A stretch of DNA of 64,000 nt from Comamonas sp009360615 (GCF_035784015.1 NZ_JALKOW010000001.1); one strand, 5' to 3'. Positions 34,804 to 44,092 are shown, counted from the first letter of the stretch. Notes: generated from the letters alone by a model not told the origin. Numbers and translations are program-made.

Positions 34804-36393
34804 ATGGACCTCGATATCGTCGATTTATCGCGACTGCAGTTTGCGATAACGGCGCTCTACCACTTTCTGTTCGTGCCGCTGACACTGGGCCTGTCCATAC
34901 TCGTCGCCATCATGGAGACGGTGTATGTGATGACCGGCCGTGCCATCTGGCGCGACATGACCAAGTTCTGGGGCGTATTGTTCGGCATCAACTTCGCCAT
35001 GGGGGTGGCCACCGGTGTGGTGATGGAGTTTCAGTTCGGCATGAACTGGAGCTACTACAGCCACTATGTGGGTGACATCTTCGGTGCGCCACTGGCGATC
35101 GAGGGTTTGATGGCCTTCTTCCTGGAGGCAACCTTTGTCGGCCTGTTCTTCTTTGGCTGGGATCGACTCTCCAAGGTCAAGCACCTGATCGTCACCTGCC
35201 TGATGGCCATCGGCACCAACTTCTCGGCGCTGTGGATTCTGGTCGCCAATGGATGGATGCAGAACCCCGTGGGGGCGAGCTTCAACCCTCAGACCATGCG
35301 CATGGAGGTGAATGACTTCTTTGCGGTGCTCACCAATCCCGTGGCGCAGGCCAAGTTCGTGCACACGGTGTCGGCCGGCTATGTCATGGCCTCGCTGTTC
35401 GTGCTGGGCATTTCGGCCTGGTATCTCCTCAAGGGCCGTCACATCCATCTGGCCAAGCGCTCGATGACGGTGGCTGCATCCTTTGGCCTGGCCGCGTCGC
35501 TGTCGGTGGTGGTGCTGGGTGACGAATCGGGCTATCTGTCGTCGGAACACCAGAAGATGAAGCTGGCGTCGATCGAAGCCATGTGGGAGACCGAACCGGC
35601 ACCGGCTTCCTTCACGGCCTTTGGTTTCCCCGACCGCGAGGCGCGCGAGACCCATTTTGCCGTGCACATTCCATGGGTCATGGGCCTGATTGGCACGCGT
35701 TCTCTGGACACCCCGATTCCCGGCATCAACGAATTGGTCAAGAACGCCGAAGGCAATATCCGCAACGGTATCGATGCCTACGACGCGCTGCAGACCATCC
35801 GCAAGGCCAAGACCGATGCCGAGATTCCTGCCGAGGCACGCCTGCGCTTCGAGAACAATGGCGCGAACCTGGGCTACGCCCTGCTGCTGATGCGCTATGT
35901 GGATGACCCCCGCAAGGCGAGCGATGCGCAGATCCATCAGGCGGCCATGGATACCGTGCCGCCCGTGGGGCCGCTGTTCTGGACCTTCCGCATCATGGTG
36001 GCCCTGGGCATGTTCTTCATCGTGCTGACCGGTACCTTCTTCTGGCTGGCTGCCCGCCACAGGCTGGATGCCTACCCCTGGCTGCTCAAGGTCGCCGTGC
36101 TGTCGATCCCGCTGCCCTGGATTGCCGCCGAATGCGGCTGGGTGGTGGCCGAGCTGGGTCGCCAGCCCTGGATCATCGAAGGCGTGCTGCCCACGGCCAT
36201 GGCGGTATCCAATCTGGGCGCGAAGACGCTGCTGCTGACCATTGCCGGCTTTGTGCTGATCTATACCGTGCTGCTGGTGATCGAGCTCAAGCTGATGGTC
36301 AAGGCCATCAAGAAGGGCCCCGAGCATGAGAGCGAACCTCACCTCAGCCTCTACGAACCCATGATCAAGAAGCTGGCGCGCGGCCAAAGCTGA
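34804..36393 (+). CDS. cydA: Cytochrome bd ubiquinol oxidase subunit I
   Basis: A 529-residue integral membrane haem protein. RLQFAITALYHFLFVPLTLG holds the haem ligand histidine of the family (H19 in E. coli). KFVHTVSAGYVMASLFVLGI holds another, and GWVVAELGRQPW is the quinol-site GRQPW motif. It oxidises ubiquinol and, with CydB and CydX, reduces O2 to water with high affinity. Length matches E. coli CydA, so a long Q-loop is likely. A GAAAGGAC ribosome site precedes the ATG. Confidence 0.97.
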   Translation: MDLDIVDLSRLQFAITALYHFLFVPLTLGLSILVAIMETVYVMTGRAIWRDMTKFWGVLFGINFAMGVATGVVMEFQFGMNWSYYSHYVGDIFGAPLAIEGLMAFFLEATFVGLFFFGWDRLSKVKHLIVTCLMAIGTNFSALWILVANGWMQNPVGASFNPQTMRMEVNDFFAVLTNPVAQAKFVHTVSAGYVMASLFVLGISAWYLLKGRHIHLAKRSMTVAASFGLAASLSVVVLGDESGYLSSEHQKMKLASIEAMWETEPAPASFTAFGFPDREARETHFAVHIPWVMGLIGTRSLDTPIPGINELVKNAEGNIRNGIDAYDALQTIRKAKTDAEIPAEARLRFENNGANLGYALLLMRYVDDPRKASDAQIHQAAMDTVPPVGPLFWTFRIMVALGMFFIVLTGTFFWLAARHRLDAYPWLLKVAVLSIPLPWIAAECGWVVAELGRQPWIIEGVLPTAMAVSNLGAKTLLLTIAGFVLIYTVLLVIELKLMVKAIKKGPEHESEPHLSLYEPMIKKLARGQS

Positions 36394-36406
36394 GAGGAGC
36401 AACCAA

Positions 36407-37561
36407 ATGATCTTGCATGAACTGATTTCATATGACGTGCTGCGCCTCATCTGGTGGCTGCTGCTCGGCGTGCTGCTGGTGGGCTTTGCCGTCACCGACG
36501 GCTTTGACCTCGGCGCCATGGGCCTGTTGCGTGCCACGGCCAAGACCGATGTCGAGCGCCGCACGGCCATCAACTCCGTCGGCCCCGTGTGGGAAGGCAA
36601 TCAGGTGTGGCTGATTCTGGGCGGCGGCGCCATCTTTGCGGCCTGGCCCCAGCTGTACGCCGTGTCCTTCTCGGGCTTTTACCTAGCCATGTTTGCCGTG
36701 CTGGTGCCGCTGATCCTGCGTCCCGTGGCGTTCAAGTTCCGCAGCAAACATGAAGATGCAGCCTGGCGCAACCGCTGGGACTGGGTACTGTGCATCACGG
36801 GCCTGGTGCCTGCACTGCTGTTCGGCGTGGCCGTGGGCAATGTGATTCTCGGCGTGCCATTCCGCCTGGGCGACGATATGCGCATTTACTACGACGGCAC
36901 GTTCTTCGGCCTGTTGACGCCGTTCGCCTTGCTGTGCGGTCTGGTCTCGCTGTCCATGCTGCTCATGCACGGCGCGGCCTGGCTGATGTTCAAGACCGAT
37001 GGCGATGTCGCCAATCGCGCGGCCAGGTACGGCAGCCTGTTTGCCGTGCTGACGACCTTGCTGTTTGCGGGTGCGGGCCTGTGGCTGGCTTCGGGCATCA
37101 ACGGCTATGTGATCACCAGCGAGATCAACCCTGCAGGCCCCTCCAACCCCATGACCAAGACGGCCGCCGTGGCTGCCGGAGCATGGATGGCCAACTTCAA
37201 GTCCTATCCCGTGCTCTGGCTGGTGCCCGGCATCGGCCTGCTCATGCCGCTGATCGTGGCCCTCGGCCTGCGCAGCCGCCGCGAATGGCTGGCGTTGCTG
37301 GCCAGCGGCCTGGCGATTGCCGGCATCATCCTGACCGTGGGTGCGGCCATGTTCCCCATGATCCTGCCCTCCAGCATCGATCCGCGCTTCAGCCTGACGG
37401 TCTGGGACTCCTCCTCCAGCCATGTGGTGCTCTTCATCATGCTGGTCTGCGTGCTGATCTTCCTGCCCTTGATCCTGGCCTATACCAGCTGGGTGTACTC
37501 GGTGCTGCGCGGCAAGGTCGACGTCAAGGCCATCGTGACCGGCCAGGGCCACTCGTATTGA
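36407..37561 (+). CDS. cydB: Cytochrome bd ubiquinol oxidase subunit II
   Basis: A 384-residue membrane protein, length as in E. coli CydB. It starts with LIWWLLLGVLLVGFAVTDGF and has GPVWEGNQVWLILGGGAIFA, the family hallmark. It partners CydA to form the bd oxidase. It is 13 bp after cydA in the same direction. The cydX gene follows after two tandem perfect hairpins. Confidence 0.97.
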   Translation: MILHELISYDVLRLIWWLLLGVLLVGFAVTDGFDLGAMGLLRATAKTDVERRTAINSVGPVWEGNQVWLILGGGAIFAAWPQLYAVSFSGFYLAMFAVLVPLILRPVAFKFRSKHEDAAWRNRWDWVLCITGLVPALLFGVAVGNVILGVPFRLGDDMRIYYDGTFFGLLTPFALLCGLVSLSMLLMHGAAWLMFKTDGDVANRAARYGSLFAVLTTLLFAGAGLWLASGINGYVITSEINPAGPSNPMTKTAAVAAGAWMANFKSYPVLWLVPGIGLLMPLIVALGLRSRREWLALLASGLAIAGIILTVGAAMFPMILPSSIDPRFSLTVWDSSSSHVVLFIMLVCVLIFLPLILAYTSWVYSVLRGKVDVKAIVTGQGHSY

Positions 37562-37571
37562 GGTGAACGCT

Positions 37572-37634
37572 CCCCGGCCGCCGTGGCGCGGCCGGGGGAT
37601 CTGAAGATTGCCGGCCCATGCCCTGCATGGGCCG
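37572..37634 (+). repeat. Two tandem perfect hairpins between cydB and cydX
   Basis: CCCCGGCCGC/GCGGCCGGGG (37572-37581, 37588-37597; 6-nt loop) and CGGCCCATGC/GCATGGGCCG (37612-37621, 37625-37634; 3-nt loop). Each has 10-bp perfect arms and no T run. They end just before the cydX ribosome site, so they may slow RNase or set the cydX level. Confidence 0.65.
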
Positions 37635-37649
37635 AATGAAAGGAAACTT

Positions 37650-37790
37650 ATGTGGTATTTCGCCTGGTTGCTGGGACTGCCGCTGGCAGCCGCCTTTGCC
37701 GTGCTCAATGCGATGTGGTTCGAGCTGATGGATGACGAGGCGACACGTCGCAGGCTGCTGGACAGGACCAAGTCGCTGCCGGACGCCTGA
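37650..37790 (+). CDS. cydX: Cytochrome bd oxidase small subunit CydX
   Basis: A 46-residue single-span protein: MWYFAWLLGLPLAAAFAVLN, then a short charged tail. The MWYF-x-W-LG start is the CydX family signature. It binds the CydAB complex and stabilises its haems. A GAAAGGAA ribosome site lies 5-6 nt before the ATG. It is the last gene of the cyd operon and is followed by a strong terminator. Confidence 0.9.
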   Translation: MWYFAWLLGLPLAAAFAVLNAMWFELMDDEATRRRLLDRTKSLPDA

Positions 37791-37806
37791 GCCGCCAAGA
37801 TGTGGA

Positions 37807-37840
37807 AAAGCCCGGTCGGCTTGCGCTGACCGGGCTTTTT
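37807..37840. terminator. Terminator between cydX and eda
   Basis: AAAGCCCGGTC/GACCGGGCTTT with a 10-nt loop, T run on the plus side and A run mirrored on the other strand, so it can end both the cyd operon and the gluconate operon. Confidence 0.85.
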
Positions 37841-37862
37841 CATGGATCAGGCCTTGTTCTGG

Positions 37863-38510
37863 TCAGGCCGTGCGGGAGCTTCTCAACGCCTGCGTGGCCT
37901 GGGCCAGCTCGGTGATGAGCGACCAGTTGCCGGCCTCCAGGGCGCTGGCCGGGACCAGCCAGGAGCCGCCCACGCAGACCACATTGGACAACGCCAGAAA
38001 CTCCGCCGCATTGGCGGGCGAGATGCCGCCCGTGGGGCAGAAGCGCAGCTCTGCGAACGGCCCTTGCCAGGCCTTCAGCATCTGGATACCGCCCGACTGC
38101 ACGGCGGGGAAAAACTTGAGCTCGGTAAAACCGTCTTCCTGAGCCATCATGATTTCGCTGCTGGTTGCGACGCCGGGCAGCAGCGGCAGGTCCAGATCGC
38201 GGCAGGCCTGGCCCAGCTTGCTGGTGTAGCCGGGGCTGACGGCAAACCTTGCGCCGGCCCGGGTGGCCGCCGCAGCATCGGCCGCATTGCGCACGGTGCC
38301 CGCACCGACGATGGCCTCGGGCAGCTGTTTGGCGATGGCTTCGATGCAGGCCAGGCCCTGAGGCGTGCGCAGCGTGACTTCCAGAACCCGGATCCCGCCG
38401 GCCAGCAGCGCCCTGGCCATGGGCACAGCATGTTCCGTGCGGTGCAGAACGATGACCGGAATCACCGGTGCATCCTGCATGATGGACAGGGCGGTCATTT
38501 GAGCAGCCAT
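37863..38510 (-). CDS. eda: 2-dehydro-3-deoxy-phosphogluconate (KDPG) aldolase
   Basis: A 215-residue class I aldolase. PVIPVIVLHRTEHAVPMARA starts the barrel; TPQGLACIEAIAKQLPEAIV, GAGTVRNAADAAAATRAGAR and FAVSPGY are conserved. ELKFFPAVQSGGIQMLKAWQ carries the Schiff-base lysine region. It cleaves KDPG to pyruvate and glyceraldehyde 3-phosphate. An AAGGAG ribosome site 7 nt upstream fixes the ATG at 38510. It overlaps the end of edd by about 16 bases, so the two are coupled. Confidence 0.95.
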   Translation of the reverse strand: MAAQMTALSIMQDAPVIPVIVLHRTEHAVPMARALLAGGIRVLEVTLRTPQGLACIEAIAKQLPEAIVGAGTVRNAADAAAATRAGARFAVSPGYTSKLGQACRDLDLPLLPGVATSSEIMMAQEDGFTELKFFPAVQSGGIQMLKAWQGPFAELRFCPTGGISPANAAEFLALSNVVCVGGSWLVPASALEAGNWSLITELAQATQALRSSRTA

Positions 38511-40342
38511 GTGCAAGCTCCTTCTTCTGCGCTCAGCGCATTGCGCCGGAATCCGGCAAACAGTTCACGACCCAGGCCGCGGTGATTGGCTTGCTGCAGC
38601 TCGGTCGGCATGGTGGCCAGCGGTCTGGCTTCCCATTCGGCATCGGTCAGCTCGGTCTGCAGCAGACCGGAGGGGGCATCGAGCACGATGATGTCGCCGC
38701 TTCGCACCTTGGCCAGCGGGCCACCGGCCAGCGCTTCGGGGCTGACATGGATGGCGGCCGGAACCTTGCCCGATGCGCCGCTCATGCGGCCGTCGGTGAC
38801 CAGGGCCACGAGATAGCCCTTGCCTTGCAGAACGGCCAGCGGAGGGGTCAGCTTGTGCAGCTCGGGCATGCCATTGGCCTGGGGGCCCTGCCAGCGCACC
38901 ACGCAGACGATGCCGTGGAAGCCGTTGGTCTGGCAGGCCTGTTCCAGCGCGCCGGACTTGAAGGCTGCCTGGAGTTCGTCCTGCGAATCAAAGACCCATG
39001 CGGGCGCGCGCAGTGCATGGCGATCTTCCGGTACGGCGCTGATCTTGATGACGCTGCGGCCGAGGTTGCCTTGGAGCAGCCTCAAGCCGCCGGTGGGACT
39101 GAAGGGGCGGCTGGCAGGGCGCAGCACGGTCTCGTCGCCGGACGTGTCGGCATCCCGCCACTGCAACTGACGGTTCTCGACATGGGGGATGCGCCCGAAG
39201 GCGGCCAGCCCCTCGGGCCTCACCGTGAGCACATCGCCATGCATGAGCCCGGCCCGCAGCAGCTGGGCGATCACGTAGCCGGGACCGCCTGCGGCCTGGA
39301 ACTGATTCACGTCCGCACTGCCGTTGGGGTAGACGCGGGCCAGCAGGGGCACCACTGCCGACAATTGCTCGAAATCATTCCAGTCGATGACGATGCCGGC
39401 TGCTCGGGCCACCGCGACCCAGTGGATCAGGTGGTTGGTGGAGCCGCCGGTGGCCAGCAGGGCCACCATGGCATTGACGATGCAGCGCTCGTCCACGACA
39501 TGCCCGATGGGGGCAAAGCGCCGGCCCCGGGTGATGGACAGCACGGTGCGCATGGCTTCTCGTGTCAGCAGTTCGCGCTCTGCATCGGCGGGGTTGATGA
39601 AGGCCGTTCCGGGGACATGCAGACCCATGGCTTCCAGCAGCATCTGATTGCTGTTGGCCGTGCCATAGAAGGTGCAGGTGCCCTGGTCGTGGTAGGCGGC
39701 ATTTTCTGCCGCCAGCAGCTCCTGCCGGCCGACCAGACCCTGCGCCGCCTGCTCGCGCACCTTGGCCTTGTCGCTGTTGGACAGGCCCGAAGTCATGGGG
39801 CCGGCAGGCACGAACACCATGGGCAGATGGCCGAAATGCAGGGCTCCGATCAGCAGTCCGGGCACGATCTTGTCGCAGACGCCCAGCATCAGGGCCGCAT
39901 CGAAAGTGTCATGCGTAAGCGCCACGGCGGCGGACATGGCAATCGCGTCGCGACTGAACAGACTCAGCTCCATGCCCGGCATGCCCTGGGTCACGCCGTC
40001 GCACATGGCGGGCACGCCGCCGGCCACCTGGGCCGTGGCTCCGTTGCGCCGGGCCTCGTCTTTCAGAATATCGGGGTAGTGCGCAAACGGCGCATGGGCG
40101 GAGAGCACATCGTTGTAAGCCGTGACGATTCCGACATTCGGCCCTTTTTCCTCGATGATGCGAATCTTGTCCGTGCCCGGAAGGGCTGCAAAGGCATGGG
40201 CCACATTGGCGCAGCCCATGGTGCGTACCTGCGGCGGGCGTGCGGCCATGGCATCGACCTGTGCCAGATAGTCGGAGCGGCTGGCGCGGCTGCGCTCCCG
40301 GATGCGCTGCGTCACCTGGTCCAGAACGGGGTGAAGTGCCAT
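38495..40342 (-). CDS. edd: Phosphogluconate dehydratase
   Basis: A 615-residue [4Fe-4S] dehydratase of the IlvD/Edd family. GVPAMCDGVTQGMPGMELSL and LMLGVCDKIVPGLLIGALHF contain the cysteines, followed by FYGTANSNQMLLEAMGLHVP. It converts 6-phosphogluconate to KDPG in the Entner-Doudoroff pathway. It starts at MALHPVLDQVTQRIRERS; an upstream in-frame stretch is not conserved. It is co-transcribed with the TRAP transporter and eda, the combination expected for gluconate use. Confidence 0.97.
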   Translation of the reverse strand: MALHPVLDQVTQRIRERSRASRSDYLAQVDAMAARPPQVRTMGCANVAHAFAALPGTDKIRIIEEKGPNVGIVTAYNDVLSAHAPFAHYPDILKDEARRNGATAQVAGGVPAMCDGVTQGMPGMELSLFSRDAIAMSAAVALTHDTFDAALMLGVCDKIVPGLLIGALHFGHLPMVFVPAGPMTSGLSNSDKAKVREQAAQGLVGRQELLAAENAAYHDQGTCTFYGTANSNQMLLEAMGLHVPGTAFINPADAERELLTREAMRTVLSITRGRRFAPIGHVVDERCIVNAMVALLATGGSTNHLIHWVAVARAAGIVIDWNDFEQLSAVVPLLARVYPNGSADVNQFQAAGGPGYVIAQLLRAGLMHGDVLTVRPEGLAAFGRIPHVENRQLQWRDADTSGDETVLRPASRPFSPTGGLRLLQGNLGRSVIKISAVPEDRHALRAPAWVFDSQDELQAAFKSGALEQACQTNGFHGIVCVVRWQGPQANGMPELHKLTPPLAVLQGKGYLVALVTDGRMSGASGKVPAAIHVSPEALAGGPLAKVRSGDIIVLDAPSGLLQTELTDAEWEARPLATMPTELQQANHRGLGRELFAGFRRNALSAEEGACTWLLK

Positions 40343-40439
40343 GATGAAAGTCCTTGGGCAGCAATGCCTGTGCGGCGAACGCAGGCATCTTCTTGAATGG
40401 GGTGCAGCCATGCCCGGGGCATGGCTGCGTGGTTAGGGC

Positions 40440-41447
40440 TTATTTGGCGCGGGCTTGCTTGACTGCGCTCTGGACAGAGTCCCAGGTGCCTTGGCCCACG
40501 GACTTGGCAATACCGGCATTGACAGCGCCGAGCTTGTCGCGCATGCGGCCCGCTTCGGCGGCTGGCAGTTCGTTGACCTGCATGCCCTTGGCCTTGATCT
40601 CGGCCAGCGCCTTGGCGGCCTCTTCGCGCGTGTCCTTGCGCTCGAATTCACGGCTCTTGATCGCAGCGTCCTGCAGCACCTTCTTCTCGGCAGGACTCAG
40701 CGTGTCCCACCACTTCTTGCTGACCGTCACGATCCAGGGGCTGTAGACATGGTTGGAGACCGTCAGGTACTTCTGCACTTCATAGAACTTGCTCGACAGC
40801 ACCGTGTTGAAGGGGTTTTCCTGACCATCCACGGCCTTGGTTTCCAGGGCCGTGAACAGCTCGGAGAAGGGCAGGGGAACGGCATTCGCACCCAGGGTCT
40901 TGAAGCTGTCCAGGAAGACATTGTTCTGCATCACGCGCAGCTTCACGTCCTGCAGGTCTTCCAGCTTGGTGATGGGGCGCTTGTTGTTGGTCAGATTGCG
41001 AAAGCCGTTTTCCCAATAGACCAGGCCCACCATGCCCTTGGGCTCCAGAGTGGCCTTGACCTTCTCTCCCACGGGGCCGTCCAGCACGGCATCGGCCTCC
41101 TTGGTGTTGGCAAACAGGAAAGGGGTGTCCCAGATCGCCATTTCGGGGGACAGACCCACCAGCGTGGCGGTCGAGCCGACCATCATTTCCTGGGCTCCAC
41201 CGATCAGTGCCTGCTGCATCTGCGTGTCCGAGCCCAGGGAAGCGTTGCCGATGGCGCGCACCTTCATCTTGCCGCCGCTGGCCTTCTCCACCTCCTTGGC
41301 GAACATGCGCACCGCACGGCCCTGGTTGGAGTCTTCCACCAGGCCGTAGCCGAACCGCACCAGGCGGGGTTTGAAGTCCTGCGCCTGAACGGCGCCGGCG
41401 GCCAGCAACATGGCCGTAATCCCTGCGACTGCAAATTTGATACGCAT
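40440..41447 (-). CDS. TRAP transporter substrate-binding protein (DctP type), probable gluconate binding
   Basis: A 335-residue periplasmic DctP-family protein. The signal peptide is RIKFAVAGITAMLLAAGAVQ, cleavage after AQA. SNQGRAVRMFAKEVEKASGG and the later YWENGFRNLTNNKRPI block are typical of the family. It sits between the permease gene and edd. Ligand is inferred from context to be gluconate or a related sugar acid. A CAAGGAGAC ribosome site precedes the ATG at 41447, so longer upstream starts are rejected. Confidence 0.92.
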   Translation of the reverse strand: MRIKFAVAGITAMLLAAGAVQAQDFKPRLVRFGYGLVEDSNQGRAVRMFAKEVEKASGGKMKVRAIGNASLGSDTQMQQALIGGAQEMMVGSTATLVGLSPEMAIWDTPFLFANTKEADAVLDGPVGEKVKATLEPKGMVGLVYWENGFRNLTNNKRPITKLEDLQDVKLRVMQNNVFLDSFKTLGANAVPLPFSELFTALETKAVDGQENPFNTVLSSKFYEVQKYLTVSNHVYSPWIVTVSKKWWDTLSPAEKKVLQDAAIKSREFERKDTREEAAKALAEIKAKGMQVNELPAAEAGRMRDKLGAVNAGIAKSVGQGTWDSVQSAVKQARAK

Positions 41448-41571
41448 ACCCGTCTCCTTGCTTGATTGGGCCTGGGCCCTTTGGTTGAAGTGAATTTGGC
41501 CTGCAGCGCGCATGTCGCGGGCGCTGACAGCGGTTGATGTGAGAGTTTCCGAGATCGTCATGGTCGGCCCT

Positions 41572-42852
41572 TCAATGCATCCACTTCAGCGGCGCGGTGA
41601 CCAGTTGCGGGAAGAGCACGAACAGGATGGCCAGCAGCACATAGACCATCAGGAAGGGATTGGTGCCCTTGATCACGGTTTCCATGCGCAGCCTGCCCAC
41701 GCCTGCCACCACGTTCTGCACCGTGCCCACCGGAGGGGTGATGAGGCCGATACAGCCCACATAAATGAACATGAAGCCGAAGTACACGGGGTCGATGCCG
41801 GCCTTGACGGCCAGCGGCGCACAGACCGGGCCGAAGATCAGGATGGTGGGCGTCAGGTCCATGGCGGTGCCGACCACGAGCAGGAAGAGCATCATCACGG
41901 CCATGAAGAGCAAGGGCTGGTCCAGCAGGCCGGAGAAGCTGTCGGCCAGCATATTGGGCAGGTCGGCGAGCGTGATCATGTAGGCGGTCACGGTGGCTGC
42001 GCCGCAGAGGAACATCACCACCGCGGTGGTCTTGGAGGCGCCCAGGAAGACTTCGTAGAGCCGGCTCCAGCTCATCTCCCTGTAGACCACCATCGAGACA
42101 AACAGTGCGTAGACCGCAGCCACCACGGCAGCTTCGGTCGGCGTGAACACGCCGCCCTTGAGGCCGCCCAGAATGATGACCGGCATCATCATGGCCCAGA
42201 AACTCTTGGCCAGTGCCTTCAGGCGCAGGCCCCAGCTCACGCGCTCACCCGAGGTCAGCTGGTATTTGCGTGCGATGAACCACCAGGCGGCAATCAGGAA
42301 GCCGCCCATGAACAGGCCGGGAACGACGCCCGAAAGAAACAGCTTGCTGATGGAGGTGTTGGTGGTGACGCCGTAGATCACGAACGGCATCGACGGCGGA
42401 ATGATGGGGGCGATGATGCCGCCCGAAGCCAGCAGGCCGGCGCTGTAGCTGTCGGGATACTTCTGGTCGCGCATCATCGGCAGCAGGATAGTGGCCAGTG
42501 CCGCAGTGTCGGCAATGGCCGAGCCGCTCATCGAGGCCAGCAGCACGGCCGCGCCGATGGCCACATAACCCAGGCCGCCCGGAATATGACCGACAAAGGC
42601 GCGGGCCAGATCGATGATGCGGCGTGACAGGCCGCCGGCATTCATCAACTCGCCCGCGAGGATGAAGAAGGGCACGGCCAGCAGCGGGAAGTTGTCAAAC
42701 CCGGCCTGCAGATTCTGTGCGAGCAGCTGGGTGTCGAAAAAGTCCAGGTGCCACATCAGGGCGACGCCGGTGAGTATCAGTGCATGGGCAATCGGCATGC
42801 CGATCACCATGCCGCCGATCAGCACGGCGAGAAAAATCAGGGTGACGATCAT
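41572..42852 (-). CDS. TRAP transporter large permease (DctM type)
   Basis: A 426-residue membrane protein with about 12 hydrophobic segments, e.g. VTLIFLAVLIGGMVIGMPIA at the start. SGSAIADTAALATILLPMM and the PPSMPFVIYGV block are the DctM-family signatures. It uses the ion gradient to move the ligand delivered by the binding protein across the membrane. Its start is only 6 bp from the DctQ stop. The order Q, M, P is the common TRAP arrangement. Confidence 0.93.
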   Translation of the reverse strand: MIVTLIFLAVLIGGMVIGMPIAHALILTGVALMWHLDFFDTQLLAQNLQAGFDNFPLLAVPFFILAGELMNAGGLSRRIIDLARAFVGHIPGGLGYVAIGAAVLLASMSGSAIADTAALATILLPMMRDQKYPDSYSAGLLASGGIIAPIIPPSMPFVIYGVTTNTSISKLFLSGVVPGLFMGGFLIAAWWFIARKYQLTSGERVSWGLRLKALAKSFWAMMMPVIILGGLKGGVFTPTEAAVVAAVYALFVSMVVYREMSWSRLYEVFLGASKTTAVVMFLCGAATVTAYMITLADLPNMLADSFSGLLDQPLLFMAVMMLFLLVVGTAMDLTPTILIFGPVCAPLAVKAGIDPVYFGFMFIYVGCIGLITPPVGTVQNVVAGVGRLRMETVIKGTNPFLMVYVLLAILFVLFPQLVTAPLKWMH

Positions 42853-42858
42853 GGCGCC

Positions 42859-43365
42859 TTACTCCACGCTGGTTTCAGAAGACTCTGTCGGGGTGCCGCG
42901 CAACATGTCGCGCACCACCACCAGCAGCATGCCGATGGCCAGCACCAGCGTTGCCGCTGCGCCCAGAGCCAGGGGATAGCCCAGCACGGTGCTGTAGCTG
43001 CTCCAGCCGGCAACGACCTGCTCCCAGGAGCCCCAGAGCAGCAAGGCCATGCAGGCACCGATCAGCAGCTGCGAGACCCAGAACAGGATCTTGCGCGGGA
43101 CCGGGCCGACCCGCGACGTCACCATGTCGAAGCCGAGGTGGGCGCCTTCGAAAGCTGCCACGATGGCCCCGATGGCCACCAGCCACACAAACAGCAGGCG
43201 CGAGATCTCCTCATAGGAGACGATGCTGGTGTGGAAAACGTAGCGCAGCACCACGTTGACGAAAACGGCAATCACCATGCCGGCCAGGGCCAGCACCATC
43301 AGGCCTTCGGCCAGGCGCTTGAGCCATGGCTTGCGGCCCTGTGCCTCTTTGCGATCTTCAGACAT
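42859..43365 (-). CDS. TRAP transporter small permease (DctQ type)
   Basis: A 168-residue protein with four predicted membrane segments (for instance EGLMVLALAGMVIAVFVNVV). RYVFHTSIVSYEEISRLLFV and WLVAIGAIVAAFEGAHLGFD are typical for DctQ. It assists the DctM permease. It is 19 bp after gntK in the same direction. Length is normal. Confidence 0.9.
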   Translation of the reverse strand: MSEDRKEAQGRKPWLKRLAEGLMVLALAGMVIAVFVNVVLRYVFHTSIVSYEEISRLLFVWLVAIGAIVAAFEGAHLGFDMVTSRVGPVPRKILFWVSQLLIGACMALLLWGSWEQVVAGWSSYSTVLGYPLALGAAATLVLAIGMLLVVVRDMLRGTPTESSETSVE

Positions 43366-43384
43366 TGGCTGTCTCCTGCTGTTT

Positions 43385-43888
43385 TTATGCTTGGGATTCG
43401 CGCCTTGCCCATTGCCGGGCCGCGAGCGCGATATCGTCGAGGTTCATGGTGGCGCTGACGGTCAGCACATCAGGCTCCTGACGCGGGTCTTCCAGCGTCG
43501 TGAACTGATTGGCCACCAGGTCGGGCGAGAAGAAATGCCCGGGGCGGGTCTGGACGCGCTCCAGGGCCGTGGCGTAATCGAGATCGAGAAACACAAAGCC
43601 CAGTTGCTGGGCGCTGCGCAACCGGTCGCGGTACTTGCGCTTGAGCGCCGAGCAGGTCAGCACCAGGCCGTGCTCGGCGTCTGCCTGTGCCAGCCGCTGC
43701 GCCAGCCGCTCCAGCCAGCCTTCACGGTCGGCATCCGTCAGGGCGATGCCGGCCTGCATCTTGGCCACGCTCTGGGGCGAGTGGTAGCTGTCTCCTTCCA
43801 CCAGGGTCCACCCCAGTTGTCGGGCGATGGCCTCTCCTGCGCTCGATTTTCCGCAGCCGGAAACACCCATGACGACGAGTGCCGTCAT
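43385..43888 (-). CDS. gntK: Gluconokinase
   Basis: A 167-residue P-loop kinase: TALVVMGVSGCGKSSAGEAI, then EGDSYHSPQSVAKMQAGIAL and LTCSALKRKYRDRLRSA. It converts gluconate to 6-phosphogluconate with ATP. The start at 43888 (MTALVV) is the family norm; an earlier ATG at 43921 would lie only 4 bp from the upstream operator and leave no room for a ribosome site. It is the first gene of the gluconate operon. Confidence 0.93.
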   Translation of the reverse strand: MTALVVMGVSGCGKSSAGEAIARQLGWTLVEGDSYHSPQSVAKMQAGIALTDADREGWLERLAQRLAQADAEHGLVLTCSALKRKYRDRLRSAQQLGFVFLDLDYATALERVQTRPGHFFSPDLVANQFTTLEDPRQEPDVLTVSATMNLDDIALAARQWARRESQA

Positions 43889-43925
43889 GGTGCCCGGAGG
43901 CTGGATCTTGCTTTGAATCATTTTT

Positions 43926-43939
43926 GGATAGCGCTATCC
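43926..43939. promoter_or_regulatory. Gluconate-regulator operator O1 (gntK side)
   Basis: Perfect 14-bp palindrome GGATAGCGCTATCC, typical of LacI-family sites with a central CG. It sits about 37 bp before the gntK start. Confidence 0.75.
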
Positions 43940-44052
43940 GAAGTGGTTAAAAAATGAGCAGCCTGGGGCTTTCTGCGTTTGGCTTCAGACCTCGGTCAAA
44001 GACAAGTCAGTGCGTCCATCAAGCTGCTTCTGCAGACTTCATTTCAAGTCTG

Positions 44053-44064
44053 GATAGCGCTATC
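44053..44064. promoter_or_regulatory. Gluconate-regulator operator O2 (regulator side)
   Basis: GATAGCGCTATC, same core as O1, 40 bp before the regulator start. Its centre is 126 bp from the O1 centre, very close to 12 helical turns, which would allow looping. Confidence 0.75.
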
Positions 44065-44092
44065 ATACTCAAAAAACCTCAGGCATCTGACT

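Noticed and set aside
34825..36600. 591-codon minus-strand open frame over cydA
   Set aside because: Histidine/glutamine-rich shadow of a highly conserved gene.
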